A DNA stretch of 40,084 nt, from the NCBI GenBank assembly GCA_039973685.1, contig JBDWKL010000030.1:1-40084 (forward strand), read 5' to 3'. This stretch comes from Hyphomicrobiales bacterium (GTDB lineage Bacteria > Pseudomonadota > Alphaproteobacteria > Rhizobiales > JACESI01). Every line of letters starts with the position of its first letter. Positions within the stretch are counted from its first letter, which is position 1. A program made the translations under genes and the position numbers. Of this stretch, positions 1-8,492 are shown piece by piece. The notes beneath the pieces were generated by a model that had not been told where the DNA came from, did no database searches, and was given only the letters and a program-made list of their open reading frames with translations.

Positions 1-1199
1 GCCCTGCTGGGCGCTTTGCTAAGACCACACCCCTCACCCCCGTGCTAGAGGCTGAGGGTGCCGCTTTCACAACGGTCAACGGATGGGAGCGGGTTGAGTA
101 CATCAAACCAACTGAAGACTTCCACCCATCACTCGGCTTCAACTTTGATGAGGCATTTGATGTGGTGAAACAGGAAATCGCGAACATTCAGCAAAATGTC
201 GGCATGACGGAGGTGAGTGGCTTCAACCGTTTTGAGATCACAGGCACAGACCGCCACGCCTTTCTTGATCGCATGATCTGCGGCACAGTGACAAAGCGCA
301 CCAACCGCGTAGGCCTCGGCTATCTGCTCAATCATCATGGCATGGTAAAAGGCGAAGCAACCATCGCCAATTTACCAGCAAGCGACAGAGGACCAGATCG
401 AGTTTGGTACGGGTCCGCTGCCGCCAGTGAATTTCACGACATGGACTGGCTGCAATCACATGTACGCCGTAATGAAGATGTGCACATTCGAAGCCTCACC
501 AATGATCAAACCATCCTCATCCTCGCCGGACCAAAGGCGCGCAGTGTATTGTCTGATTGCGCGCGCGGTGATTGGTCGAAGGCAGCTTTCCCTTGGCTGA
601 GTGTTCGCGAATGCTTCATCGATTTTGCCCCTGCCACCGTTATGGCTGTCAGCTTTTCAGGCGAGCTGGCTTATGAAATCCACATTCCAAACGCCTCGCT
701 ATATGCAGCTTACCGCGCCTTGCGTGGGGCGGGAAAAGCGCACGGTATGAAGCTCTTCGGAGCACGGGCTGTTGAATCCATGCGGATGGAAAAAGGGTTC
801 CTCCATTGGAAATCCGATCTCCTCACAGAGTTCGATCCCTTTGAGACAGGCTTGGGTCGTTTCGTGAAAATGGATAAAGGCGATTTTATCGGCAAACAGG
901 CGTTAACAAAACGCGTTTCAAAGAAGCCAGCGAAGCGCCTTGTCACTCTGCAAATTGACACAACCCATGCCCCTGCCCACGGCGGCGGTTCTTTGATAGT
1001 GAATAGTAACGTAGTCGGCACCATCACCTCAGGCGATTGGGGTCACCGCGTTAACATGAACCTTGCCTATGCCTTCATTGATGCAGCATTCGCGGAACAC
1101 GGATGTGAGATGGAATTGGACTTATGTGGCGACCTTGTGAAAGCAACAGTGATCCCCTCTTCCCCTTATGACCCCGACTTTGAAAAACTCCGCAGCTAA
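1..1199 (+). CDS. GcvT-family FAD-dependent oxidoreductase, C-terminal part (dimethylglycine/sarcosine dehydrogenase-like), 5' truncated
   Basis: The reading frame is open back to the window edge (about 399 residues, reading from base 3), so the N-terminal FAD domain lies outside. The visible start, GRFAKTTPLTP then VNGWERVEYIKP, resembles the junction between the FAD/FAO domain and the aminomethyltransferase domain in dimethylglycine or sarcosine dehydrogenase-like proteins. A GCV_T folate-binding domain follows (FEITGTDRHAFLDRM, then GYLLNHHGMVKGEATI), then a GCV_T C-terminal barrel ending YDPDFEKLRS. Family knowledge: these enzymes oxidatively demethylate N-methylated amines and pass the one-carbon unit to tetrahydrofolate. 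The GTG at 42 is an internal valine, not the likely start. The stop is directly adjacent to the stop of the convergent tetR gene. The exact amine substrate cannot be told from this portion. Confidence 0.85.
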   Translation, partial: PAGRFAKTTPLTPVLEAEGAAFTTVNGWERVEYIKPTEDFHPSLGFNFDEAFDVVKQEIANIQQNVGMTEVSGFNRFEITGTDRHAFLDRMICGTVTKRTNRVGLGYLLNHHGMVKGEATIANLPASDRGPDRVWYGSAAASEFHDMDWLQSHVRRNEDVHIRSLTNDQTILILAGPKARSVLSDCARGDWSKAAFPWLSVRECFIDFAPATVMAVSFSGELAYEIHIPNASLYAAYRALRGAGKAHGMKLFGARAVESMRMEKGFLHWKSDLLTEFDPFETGLGRFVKMDKGDFIGKQALTKRVSKKPAKRLVTLQIDTTHAPAHGGGSLIVNSNVVGTITSGDWGHRVNMNLAYAFIDAAFAEHGCEMELDLCGDLVKATVIPSSPYDPDFEKLRS

Positions 1200-1793
1200 C
1201 TAAAGGCAACCATGGGCATTGAGATGGGTTGTGATCAAATCTTTGACGAAGCCTTCAACCGTCTTATCGCTTAAATAAACCAGCTTACCCTTCATCGCCA
1301 AGGTGAGCACGCCATGCAGTGACACCCAAATTTCCGCGACAAAACGTGTGCATTGTTCTTCAGTTTTAAAGGCCGGACCAACCGCCTGCTGAATGACCAC
1401 AACCGGCATTGATAACACCTTGCTATACCATTCAGGCAATTCGCGTGTTTCTGGATAGACATAATCAAACAAGACAGACCACAAACGCGCATCAGACATA
1501 CCAAGCGTTACATAAGCTTCCGCCATGTCATAAATACGTTGAACGGGATCCTCCGATTTTTTCGCCGCCTCTTCCAAACATTCGGTGATGGCATCAGTCG
1601 TGCGGGCGTTCACCAGCAAAATCAACTCGTCCAAATCTCCAATCACATTATACAAAGTACCCGGAGAACATTGCGCCGCCTTTGCCACAGGACGCATAGA
1701 AACAGCCGCCAAGCCCCCTGTTTGCGCAAGCCGTTCAGCCTCTAAAACGGCCTTTTTCTTCAAATCATCATGCGAAAGTTCAGTTTTTCTCAT
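1200..1793 (-). CDS. TetR/AcrR-family transcriptional regulator
   Basis: This 197-residue protein has the usual TetR length and layout. An N-terminal helix-turn-helix (about residues 10-60; GGLAAVSMRPVAKAAQCSPGTLYNVIGDLDEL) is followed by a divergent all-helical ligand domain. It is transcribed divergently from the phospholipid operon starting at 1910. The 116-bp gap contains three copies of a 15-bp palindrome, the nearest 28 bp upstream of this start codon. The inference is that it represses both itself and the lipid operon, and is released by a ligand that may be a fatty acyl compound or phospholipid intermediate. The ligand is not readable from sequence. Its stop codon abuts the stop of the convergent GcvT-like gene. 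Confidence 0.9.
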   Translation of the reverse strand: MRKTELSHDDLKKKAVLEAERLAQTGGLAAVSMRPVAKAAQCSPGTLYNVIGDLDELILLVNARTTDAITECLEEAAKKSEDPVQRIYDMAEAYVTLGMSDARLWSVLFDYVYPETRELPEWYSKVLSMPVVVIQQAVGPAFKTEEQCTRFVAEIWVSLHGVLTLAMKGKLVYLSDKTVEGFVKDLITTHLNAHGCL

Positions 1794-1820
1794 CGATATT
1801 TCAAGCCTTTACGATTTATT

Positions 1821-1890
1821 TTGAACGCCGTTCAAAAAAGATATTGAACAGCGTTCAGAATGCGTGTACATTATTTTGAACAGTGTTCAA
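1821..1890. promoter_or_regulatory. Three tandem 15-bp palindromic operators (probable TetR sites) over the lipid-operon promoter
   Basis: Three near-identical inverted repeats are present: TTGAACGCCGTTCAA at 1821-1835, TTGAACAGCGTTCAG at 1844-1858 and TTGAACAGTGTTCAA at 1876-1890. Centres are 23 and 32 bp apart, about two and three helical turns. A plausible sigma-70 promoter for the plus strand uses TTGAAC (1844-1849) as -35 and, after a 17-bp spacer, TACATT (1867-1872) as -10. Operator 2 would then cover -35 and operator 3 the transcription start. Operator 1 lies close to tetR and may serve autoregulation. Confidence 0.8.
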
Positions 1891-1909
1891 TAATATTAAG
1901 GAAAAAGCA

Positions 1910-2755
1910 ATGTCTCCTTCACTTTCTGAACTAAAAAAACCATTACCCCTTTGGACCCCAAAAGCTTGGTACTATGCAACAGTCCGCGCAGGCTTAAACC
2001 TCGGCGCCCTCTTCTCCAAAGGTCTTGCCATTGGGCAGAAGCACGGATTTGATAGTGGCGTTATGCTCAACCACGTTTACGAAAACAAAGCGCAAGGCGT
2101 TGGATTTCTAGGCCGTTTCATTGACCGCCAATATCTCAATTCGATTGGATGGGTTGGCATTAGAAACCGCGGTGAACTCCTCGCACAAACAATCAAAGAT
2201 ACATTGCAACACTATGGTGCACGTCGTGATCAAATAAATTTCGCAGATCTAGCCTGTGGTGGCGGTCGATATGCTTTGCGCGCCATGAAAAACGTGAGCG
2301 GCGTTAAAATCAACGCAACCTTGCGCGATTACGCGGATGCCAACATTCAACAAACACGCGCGAATGCCCAAGCGCTAGACCTCTCCCCCTGCATTGAAAA
2401 AGCAGATGCGTTCAACGCCCATGATTTAGAAACAATGGAGGAGCAAGATGTTCTTGTCGTGTCTGGCTTGCATGAAATCATTGATGACGACGATCTCATT
2501 CGCCACCATTTCAAACAACTCAAACGTGTTCTGAAACCAGATGGCACTTTGATTCTCACGATCCAGCCAGATCACCCACAACTAGAATTCATCGCTCGCA
2601 CACTAAAAACCCACACAGGCCGCCCTTGGGCTATGCGCTTGCGCAATAAAGACTTGATAACTCAATGGTTGAACAATGCGGGATTTGAAATTCAATCAAT
2701 AAAAATGGAGAATACGGGCATATTCGGCATCATTACTGCGCAACAGGGGGTATAA
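1910..2755 (+). CDS. Class I SAM-dependent methyltransferase (YnbC C-terminal-domain-like)
   Basis: The start is set at ATG 1910, preceded by AAGGAA at 1898-1903. The GTG at 1883 lies inside an operator and is unlikely. The 281-residue protein has a Rossmann methyltransferase core: motif I FADLACGGGRYALRA in mid-protein, then VLVVSGLHEIIDDDDL and RVLKPDGTLILTIQPDHP, ending with an IFGIITAQQ strand. The 100-odd residues before motif I resemble an alpha-helical lead-in. It is the first gene of an operon with YnbA-, PlsC-, YnbB- and LplT/Aas-like genes. In enterobacterial ynbABCD clusters the equivalent gene (ynbC) fuses an alpha/beta hydrolase to a methyltransferase; the hydrolase part is absent here. 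The methyl acceptor is unknown, and a lipid headgroup or lipid precursor is inferred only from context. Confidence 0.8.
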   Translation: MSPSLSELKKPLPLWTPKAWYYATVRAGLNLGALFSKGLAIGQKHGFDSGVMLNHVYENKAQGVGFLGRFIDRQYLNSIGWVGIRNRGELLAQTIKDTLQHYGARRDQINFADLACGGGRYALRAMKNVSGVKINATLRDYADANIQQTRANAQALDLSPCIEKADAFNAHDLETMEEQDVLVVSGLHEIIDDDDLIRHHFKQLKRVLKPDGTLILTIQPDHPQLEFIARTLKTHTGRPWAMRLRNKDLITQWLNNAGFEIQSIKMENTGIFGIITAQQGV

Positions 2756-2756
2756 A

Positions 2757-3377
2757 TTGTCGATTTATCAATTAAAACCCGCCTTTCAAGGATTGCTGCG
2801 ACCTTTCGTGCAGGTTCTTGCGCGGATAGGTATTACCGCCAATATGGTGACGATTTTTGCAGCCGTCTTTTCAGTGCTCTACGGCTTCATCCTCTTCGTT
2901 AGTTTAAAGAGTAATGTAATTGCTTGGTTAGTTTTCCTTCCTGTCGTCTTATTCATCCGCATGGCACTCAATGCAATTGACGGCATGTTGGCGCGGGAAC
3001 ACAATCAGCAATCAATGCTGGGTGCATACCTCAACGAAATCTGCGACCTCATCGCCGACGCCGCTATGATTGCCCCCTTCGCCCTGCTCGCTCCTTTCTC
3101 GCCTTTTTGGATCATTGCAATATTGCTTCTGTCTTGGTTGACTGAGTTCATCGGGATGATGGGCGTTGCCGTTGGCGCAAGCCGTCGTTATGACGGGCCG
3201 ATGGGCAAGAGTGACCGCGCTTTTCTTTTTGGAGCACTAGGCTTGGCCGCTTGGGCCTTTGACGGCTTGTCACCCGTTCTATTCTGGCTACAACCCCTCC
3301 TCGCTCTAGCTCTTATCGTCACTTGCGTGAAGCGCCTTCAAGGTGCCCTTCAAGAAGTGAAAGGAGCAAGCGCATGA
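2757..3377 (+). CDS. CDP-alcohol phosphatidyltransferase family protein, YnbA-like
   Basis: The start is TTG 2757, with CAGGGGG at 2744-2750 as ribosome binding site, one base after the previous stop. The 206-residue membrane protein has several hydrophobic helices and a CDP-alcohol phosphatidyltransferase signature around residues 72-97. It reads N72..D75G76..A79R80........G89...N93...D97. The canonical family motif has Asp where Asn72 and Asn93 stand. From memory, E. coli YnbA shares this Asn variant and the flanking LNA(I/L)DGMLARE, so orthology to YnbA is likely. Classical members swap the CMP of CDP-diacylglycerol for an alcohol such as glycerol phosphate, serine or inositol. The alcohol used here is unknown. 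The gene ends with an ATGA overlap into the next gene. Confidence 0.85.
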   Translation: MSIYQLKPAFQGLLRPFVQVLARIGITANMVTIFAAVFSVLYGFILFVSLKSNVIAWLVFLPVVLFIRMALNAIDGMLAREHNQQSMLGAYLNEICDLIADAAMIAPFALLAPFSPFWIIAILLLSWLTEFIGMMGVAVGASRRYDGPMGKSDRAFLFGALGLAAWAFDGLSPVLFWLQPLLALALIVTCVKRLQGALQEVKGASA

Positions 3378-4045
3378 GCTTTTTAACAACCCGCCTTGCT
3401 GCACCCATTACAGAATTTGCCATTCGCCAAGGATCGCAATTAATCACCGGCGCGCGCGCTTTTCATCATCATGACGATGAGCAACAAGGTTTTGCTCGCC
3501 CCTGCGTCTATTTCGCAAACCATCGCTCCCATGGTGACTTCGTTTTGTTGTGGTCGGTACTACCGCAAAAGCTTCGCGCTATGACCCGTCCTGTCGCTGG
3601 TGCGGACTACTGGAACAAGTCCCCTATTCGAAAATTCATCGGCGAAGATGTATTCAATGCCCTTTTGGTGGAACGCAACTCGACTGAGCGAACAGTAGAC
3701 CCTGTCGAGAAAATGGCTGACGCCGTCGCTCAAGGAAATTCCCTCATCATTTTCCCCGAAGGCACGCGCAATATGGGTGAGGAGAAATTACTGCCGTTTA
3801 AAACAGGCTTATTCCACCTAGCGCGAACCCTCGAAGAGCGCGGTATCAAAGCCGACTTCGTACCCGTATGGATCGACAATCTAAACCGCGTCATGCCAAA
3901 GGGCGAATTCATTCCAGTACCGCTTTTATGCAAAATCCATTTCGGCGCTGCCGTTCCTTTAAATGACGAAGACAAACAAGCCTATCTTGAACGCGCAAGT
4001 AACAGATTAGCCGATCTATCAGGCGAAGATCGGGGGAACGCATGA
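3374..4045 (+). CDS. PlsC-type lysophospholipid / 1-acylglycerol-3-phosphate acyltransferase
   Basis: The start is ATG 3374, overlapping the previous stop (ATGA) and preceded by AAAGGAG. The product has 223 residues. It carries the acyltransferase motif NHRSHGDF (the NHxxxxD catalytic His/Asp, about residue 49) and the phosphate-binding block FPEGTRN near residue 133. Family knowledge: such enzymes put an acyl chain on the sn-2 position of a lysophospholipid or lysophosphatidate at the inner membrane face. Tight coupling on both sides, with ATGA overlaps at its start and end, suggests translation in fixed ratio with the YnbA-like and YnbB-like enzymes. It may supply the phosphatidate that the next enzyme activates to CDP-diacylglycerol. 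Confidence 0.88.
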   Translation: MSFLTTRLAAPITEFAIRQGSQLITGARAFHHHDDEQQGFARPCVYFANHRSHGDFVLLWSVLPQKLRAMTRPVAGADYWNKSPIRKFIGEDVFNALLVERNSTERTVDPVEKMADAVAQGNSLIIFPEGTRNMGEEKLLPFKTGLFHLARTLEERGIKADFVPVWIDNLNRVMPKGEFIPVPLLCKIHFGAAVPLNDEDKQAYLERASNRLADLSGEDRGNA

Positions 4046-5028
4046 GCGATACTCCCGCATCCACCAACGCCCTTGCAGAAACCATGTCTGCACGACCAGA
4101 ACTTACGTGGTTGTTCGTTGGCATCTTCGGCCTTTTAATGACGGCATCTATTGTCTCATTTTTGCTGAAAACATTCGCAAAACAGATTGACCACAAAACG
4201 CTCGAAAATCTCCAAGACCGGATCAACTCGTGGTGGGTGATGATTGGCCTTTTGGTTTTTGTCTGCCTTTTAGGGCGCACTGCTACAATTGTGTTTTTTG
4301 CGATTTGCTCCTTCATGGCGCTCAGGGAATTTCTCACCCTATCCGACACCAGAAAAGGCGATCACTGGTCGCTGATCTTGATGTTCTTTGTCGCGCTACC
4401 CCTACAATATTGGCTGATTGGCATCAGCTATTACGGCGTCTACTCGATTTTCGTTCCGGTTTATTGCTTCCTCCTCTTGCCAGTCATCGCCGCTTTGCGC
4501 GGTGATACGACACGGTTTTTCGAACGGGTTGCGAAAGTACAATGGGCCTTGATGATTTGCGTCTTCTGCCTATCCCACGTGCCTGCCCTCTTAAACCTCA
4601 CCATACCCGGCTTTGGAGAACGCACAGTCATGCTGATCGTCTTCTTGCTGCTGGTGGTTCAACTAAGCGATGTCATGCAATATGTCTGGGGCAAATTATT
4701 CGGCAAAAAACTAATCGCCCCCTCCCTATCTCCATCCAAAACATGGGTTGGCTTTTTTGGCGGGGTAGCGTCTGCTTCCTTGGTCGGCGCCGCCCTTTTC
4801 TGGATTACCCCTTTTAACCCATGGCAAGCTGGCCTAATCTCAATCGTCATTACAGTGATGGGTTTTCTTGGCGGTCTGGTTATGTCTGCCATCAAACGTG
4901 ATTGCGGTGTCAAAGATTGGGGACACACGATAAGGGGGCACGGAGGCTTTTTGGATCGTCTCGATTCCGTCGTTTTTGCGGCCCCTATCTTCTTTCACGT
5001 AACCCGTTTTTTCTACTCAACGAGCTAA
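4042..5028 (+). CDS. Phosphatidate cytidylyltransferase (CdsA family), YnbB-like
   Basis: ATG 4042 overlaps the previous stop (ATGA) and follows CGGGGGAA. The 328-residue product has about eight hydrophobic helices. Near the C-terminus it carries a full CDP-diglyceride synthetase signature, SAIKRDCGVKDWGHTIRGHG followed by GFLDRLD, plus the SPSKTWVGFFGG block upstream. The reaction in the family is CTP plus phosphatidate giving CDP-diacylglycerol and pyrophosphate. At 328 residues it is longer than a housekeeping CdsA (about 270-285) and fits the YnbB type with an N-terminal extension. A dedicated CDP-diacylglycerol synthase beside a dedicated CDP-alcohol phosphatidyltransferase argues for a separate lipid branch, not housekeeping synthesis. 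Confidence 0.9.
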   Translation: MSDTPASTNALAETMSARPELTWLFVGIFGLLMTASIVSFLLKTFAKQIDHKTLENLQDRINSWWVMIGLLVFVCLLGRTATIVFFAICSFMALREFLTLSDTRKGDHWSLILMFFVALPLQYWLIGISYYGVYSIFVPVYCFLLLPVIAALRGDTTRFFERVAKVQWALMICVFCLSHVPALLNLTIPGFGERTVMLIVFLLLVVQLSDVMQYVWGKLFGKKLIAPSLSPSKTWVGFFGGVASASLVGAALFWITPFNPWQAGLISIVITVMGFLGGLVMSAIKRDCGVKDWGHTIRGHGGFLDRLDSVVFAAPIFFHVTRFFYSTS

Positions 5029-5038
5029 GGTCAACATA

Positions 5039-8000
5039 ATGTCTTTCTTCAAGAACGAACTTTTCAAAGACAAAACATTCTTCCCACTGTTTCTCGTGCA
5101 GTTCATCGGCGCGTTTACAGATAATGCTTTAAAGAGCGCTTTCTCGTTTCTTGTCGCGTTTAAAGGGCTTGACCTATTGGGCTTCCCCCCAGACTTCGCC
5201 TTAATGCTCGGCGCGATTATGTATATCCTGCCGTTTGTCTTATTTTCAGGCATATCCGGCGATATTTCTGATCGTTGTGACAAAGCAGACATCATTCAAA
5301 AAACAAGACTGGCCGAGATTGTTCTTGCCGCACTAGCTGGCATTTCGCTCTATGTGGGTTCAGGCTTTTTCATGCTGATTTGTATGTTTTTATATTCTAC
5401 ACAATCTGCATTTTTCGGGCCTGCTAAATATTCAACATTGCCACAAGTTCTTAAAAAAGAGCAGCTCGTGGGCGCCAATGCCTTGTTTGAAAGTTCAACC
5501 TTTGTCGCCATCCTAGCAGGGCTTCTAACAGGTGGTTTTCTTGCTGGTAATGACCTAACCCCAGCGCTTGTTGTTCTCCTTCTAATCGCGTCTATCACGA
5601 GTTATCTCATTTCAAGAATGCTGCCTGCCATTCCTTCTTTCAACAAAGAACAAGCGGTACCGCTCGCACCTATTGCAACATCGGTGACAGCAGTAAAAGA
5701 AGTTCTTAAAAACATCCGCCTAACACGGTCAGCCATCGGCATTGCATGGTTTTGGGCGATTGGTCTTGTGGTCATCAGCATCTTCCCAATCGTTGCCAAA
5801 GAAGATCTTGGGCTTTCTGCCAATGCAGCAAATGGACTAATCGGCGCTTTTGTTATTGGCATCGGCCTTGGCACAGCCTTGGTTTCAAAATTGCTCGATG
5901 GAGAAATTTCCGCGAGACATGTGCCATTCGGCGTTCTTGGGATGGCGATATTCTTGGCCGACTTATGTTTTTCAATCAAAGCTTATCCCGCAGGCCTAAC
6001 TGACCAAAGCCTTGGAACGCTACTCACCACTTGGCACGGGTCACGCATTATCATTGATATGATCGCCATTGCAGCCTTCGGCGGTGTATTCACCGTCCCG
6101 CTTTATGCAATCTTCCAAGCGAACACCAAAGAAGAAACCCGCTCACGTGCGATTGCTGGCAGCAATATCTTAAACTCATTTATCATGATTGCGCTTGCGC
6201 TAACGGCGTCTGCCATCATGGCGCTTAGCGTTAGTTTTGCAGGCCTGCTCCTTATTCTTGCGATCATCAATGTGGGCATTACCATCTATCTCTTCCGCAT
6301 GATGCCAGCCGATTCTTTAAAGGTGGCACTTGCTGCAGTTCTGCGTTTGCTCTTCTCTGCCCGCGTAAAGAACTTGAGCGCTTACGGCGACCCCAATGAA
6401 CCCGCCGTCGTCGTGGCGAACCACACCTCTTATCTCGATGCTGTGTTGATGGGTTGCTTACTTCCAGGCAGACCAGCTTTTGCGGTGAATACCAATATTG
6501 CAAAAGCATGGTGGGTGCGCCCTGCATTCTGGTTGTTCGATCTCATTCCAGTTGACCCAACCAGCCCCTTGTCTGTGCGCAAAATGGTGCAAATCGTTCG
6601 CGATGAAAAACGCCGCCTCATCATTTTCCCAGAAGGACGCCTTACCGTTACAGGCGCTTTGATGAAGATTTATGCGGGGCCAGCCATGATTGCGAGCAAA
6701 GCAGATGCTCCCCTCATCCCTATTCGTATTGAGGGCGCGCAGTTTTCTAAGCTCTCTTATATGAGTAAAAAACTGCCAACCAAATGGTTTCCAAAAATCA
6801 CAGTCACTGTGCTTGAGAAACAGGTTTTGGATTTGCCAGAACACCTAACAGCACGCGGCAAACGCGCTGCTGCTGCAGCAAGTCTACACAGTGTCATGAC
6901 AGCAATGGTTTTTGATACAAGCCCGATTGATACCACGCTCTTCGCGTCCCTCATCACGGCCAAAAAGACCTATGGCAAAATGAAAGTGCTTGAAGATATT
7001 GAGCGCACGCCAATTGGTTATAAGCGCGTCATCACAGGCGCCTTCGCACTTGGCAAGGTCATGGCAGACTATAGCCAGACCAATGATAATATCGGCCTGC
7101 TCCTGCCAAATTCCAACGCCTGCGTGATCTCATTCTTTGGGTGCCACGCTTATAACCGCGTTCCAGCCATGTTGAACTTCACAGCGGGCAGAGCAGGCAT
7201 TCAAGCAGCCCTCACCGCTGCCAGCATAAAGACCGTTTTCACCTCGCGAAGGTTTGTTGAAAAAGGCAAACTTGAAGCGCTGGTTGAGGCTATCGAAGAA
7301 CAAGCAACTGTAGTTTATCTGGAAGACTTGCGCGGCAAAATAACGAGTACGGCCAAAATGAAAGCCTTGCTCCAAGCAACCTTCCCGTCGATTGCGTTAC
7401 GCCTGTCAGGCGGTGCGGCAACGAAGGCTGACGACCCAGCTGTCATCCTGTTTACGTCAGGCTCAGAAGGCTTGCCAAAAGGTGTGGTGCTAAGTCATCG
7501 CAACATTCAAGCAAACCGCTATCAAGTCACCTCGATGATTGATTTTTCAACCAGCGATACGGTGCTCAATGCCCTACCGATGTTCCACTCATTCGGCTTA
7601 ACAGCAGGCACACTTTTACCGCTTCTGTCAGGCGTTAAATCGTTTCTTTATCCTTCACCGTTGCACTACAGGATTGTTCCTGAGATTGCCTATGACAGCA
7701 ATGCGACGATCATGTTTGGTACAGATACTTTCTTGTCTGGCTACGCAAGAATGGCGCACGCATATGACTTTTATTCCCTGCGTTATGTCTTTGCAGGAGC
7801 CGAGCGTGTGCGCCCTGAAACACGTAGAACGTGGAACGAGAAGTTTGGCCTGCGGGTGCTGGAAGGCTACGGCACGACAGAAACCGCGCCCGTTCTTTCC
7901 ATCAACACACCGATGGCCAATCTACCCGGTTCCGTCGGCAAGCTTATGCCCGGCATGACCGCGAAGCTTGAAGACGTGCCAGGTGTTGATGAAGGCGGCA

Positions 8001-8473
8001 GATTGCATGTCTCTGGCCCGAACGTCATGAAGGGCTATCTCAAAGTTGACCTTCCAAACATCATCCAACCACCAGAAGACGGTTGGCATGATACAGGCGA
8101 CATCGTGACCATTGATGACGCTGGATACATCACCATTAAAGGCCGCGCAAAACGGTTCGCGAAAATTGGCGGTGAGATGGTTTCTCTCGCAGCCGTCGAA
8201 GCCTTGGTTGGTGAATGCTGGCCAGAAATGATTGTCGCAGCCGTTGCCTTGCCCCATGACAAAAAAGGCGAGCAAGTGGTGATCTTATCGGAAGACAAAG
8301 ATGTCGATATGAAGGAGCTTTCCACCTTCGCAAAATCGCGCGGTGTGGCCGACATCATGATCCCGAAAACGGTCTATAGCGTGGATGCTATTCCGTTATT
8401 GGGAACAGGGAAAGTCGACCTTGCAGGCGTCAACAAACTTGGCAAAGAGCTGTTTGAGAAATCACAGTCTTAG
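5039..8473 (+). CDS. aas: LplT-Aas fusion: MFS lysophospholipid transporter / acyltransferase / acyl-ACP synthetase
   Basis: This 1,144-residue three-part protein starts at ATG 5039, 10 bp after the previous gene. Residues 1 to about 410 form an MFS permease like LplT (FLVQFIGAFTDNALKSAF). Residues about 450-620 form a PlsC acyltransferase, with NHTSYLD near 461 and FPEGRLT near 530. Residues about 650-1144 form an AMP-binding acyl-ACP synthetase (FTSGSEGLPKGVVLSHRN near 805, GYGTTETAPVLS, then a C-terminal GTGKVDL lysine). In E. coli these are two genes, lplT and aas. They flip lysophospholipid inward and re-acylate it with an acyl-ACP-activated fatty acid. The single-chain form is, as I recall, common in alphaproteobacteria. 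It completes the lipid operon; a hairpin terminator follows at 8493. Confidence 0.93.
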   Translation: MSFFKNELFKDKTFFPLFLVQFIGAFTDNALKSAFSFLVAFKGLDLLGFPPDFALMLGAIMYILPFVLFSGISGDISDRCDKADIIQKTRLAEIVLAALAGISLYVGSGFFMLICMFLYSTQSAFFGPAKYSTLPQVLKKEQLVGANALFESSTFVAILAGLLTGGFLAGNDLTPALVVLLLIASITSYLISRMLPAIPSFNKEQAVPLAPIATSVTAVKEVLKNIRLTRSAIGIAWFWAIGLVVISIFPIVAKEDLGLSANAANGLIGAFVIGIGLGTALVSKLLDGEISARHVPFGVLGMAIFLADLCFSIKAYPAGLTDQSLGTLLTTWHGSRIIIDMIAIAAFGGVFTVPLYAIFQANTKEETRSRAIAGSNILNSFIMIALALTASAIMALSVSFAGLLLILAIINVGITIYLFRMMPADSLKVALAAVLRLLFSARVKNLSAYGDPNEPAVVVANHTSYLDAVLMGCLLPGRPAFAVNTNIAKAWWVRPAFWLFDLIPVDPTSPLSVRKMVQIVRDEKRRLIIFPEGRLTVTGALMKIYAGPAMIASKADAPLIPIRIEGAQFSKLSYMSKKLPTKWFPKITVTVLEKQVLDLPEHLTARGKRAAAAASLHSVMTAMVFDTSPIDTTLFASLITAKKTYGKMKVLEDIERTPIGYKRVITGAFALGKVMADYSQTNDNIGLLLPNSNACVISFFGCHAYNRVPAMLNFTAGRAGIQAALTAASIKTVFTSRRFVEKGKLEALVEAIEEQATVVYLEDLRGKITSTAKMKALLQATFPSIALRLSGGAATKADDPAVILFTSGSEGLPKGVVLSHRNIQANRYQVTSMIDFSTSDTVLNALPMFHSFGLTAGTLLPLLSGVKSFLYPSPLHYRIVPEIAYDSNATIMFGTDTFLSGYARMAHAYDFYSLRYVFAGAERVRPETRRTWNEKFGLRVLEGYGTTETAPVLSINTPMANLPGSVGKLMPGMTAKLEDVPGVDEGGRLHVSGPNVMKGYLKVDLPNIIQPPEDGWHDTGDIVTIDDAGYITIKGRAKRFAKIGGEMVSLAAVEALVGECWPEMIVAAVALPHDKKGEQVVILSEDKDVDMKELSTFAKSRGVADIMIPKTVYSVDAIPLLGTGKVDLAGVNKLGKELFEKSQS

Positions 8474-8492
8474 AGCTAAAGACACAACGAAA

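Noticed and set aside
3909-4349. 146-residue minus-strand ORF
   Set aside because: It crosses the PlsC/CdsA gene junction on the opposite strand; both plus-strand genes have clear catalytic motifs.
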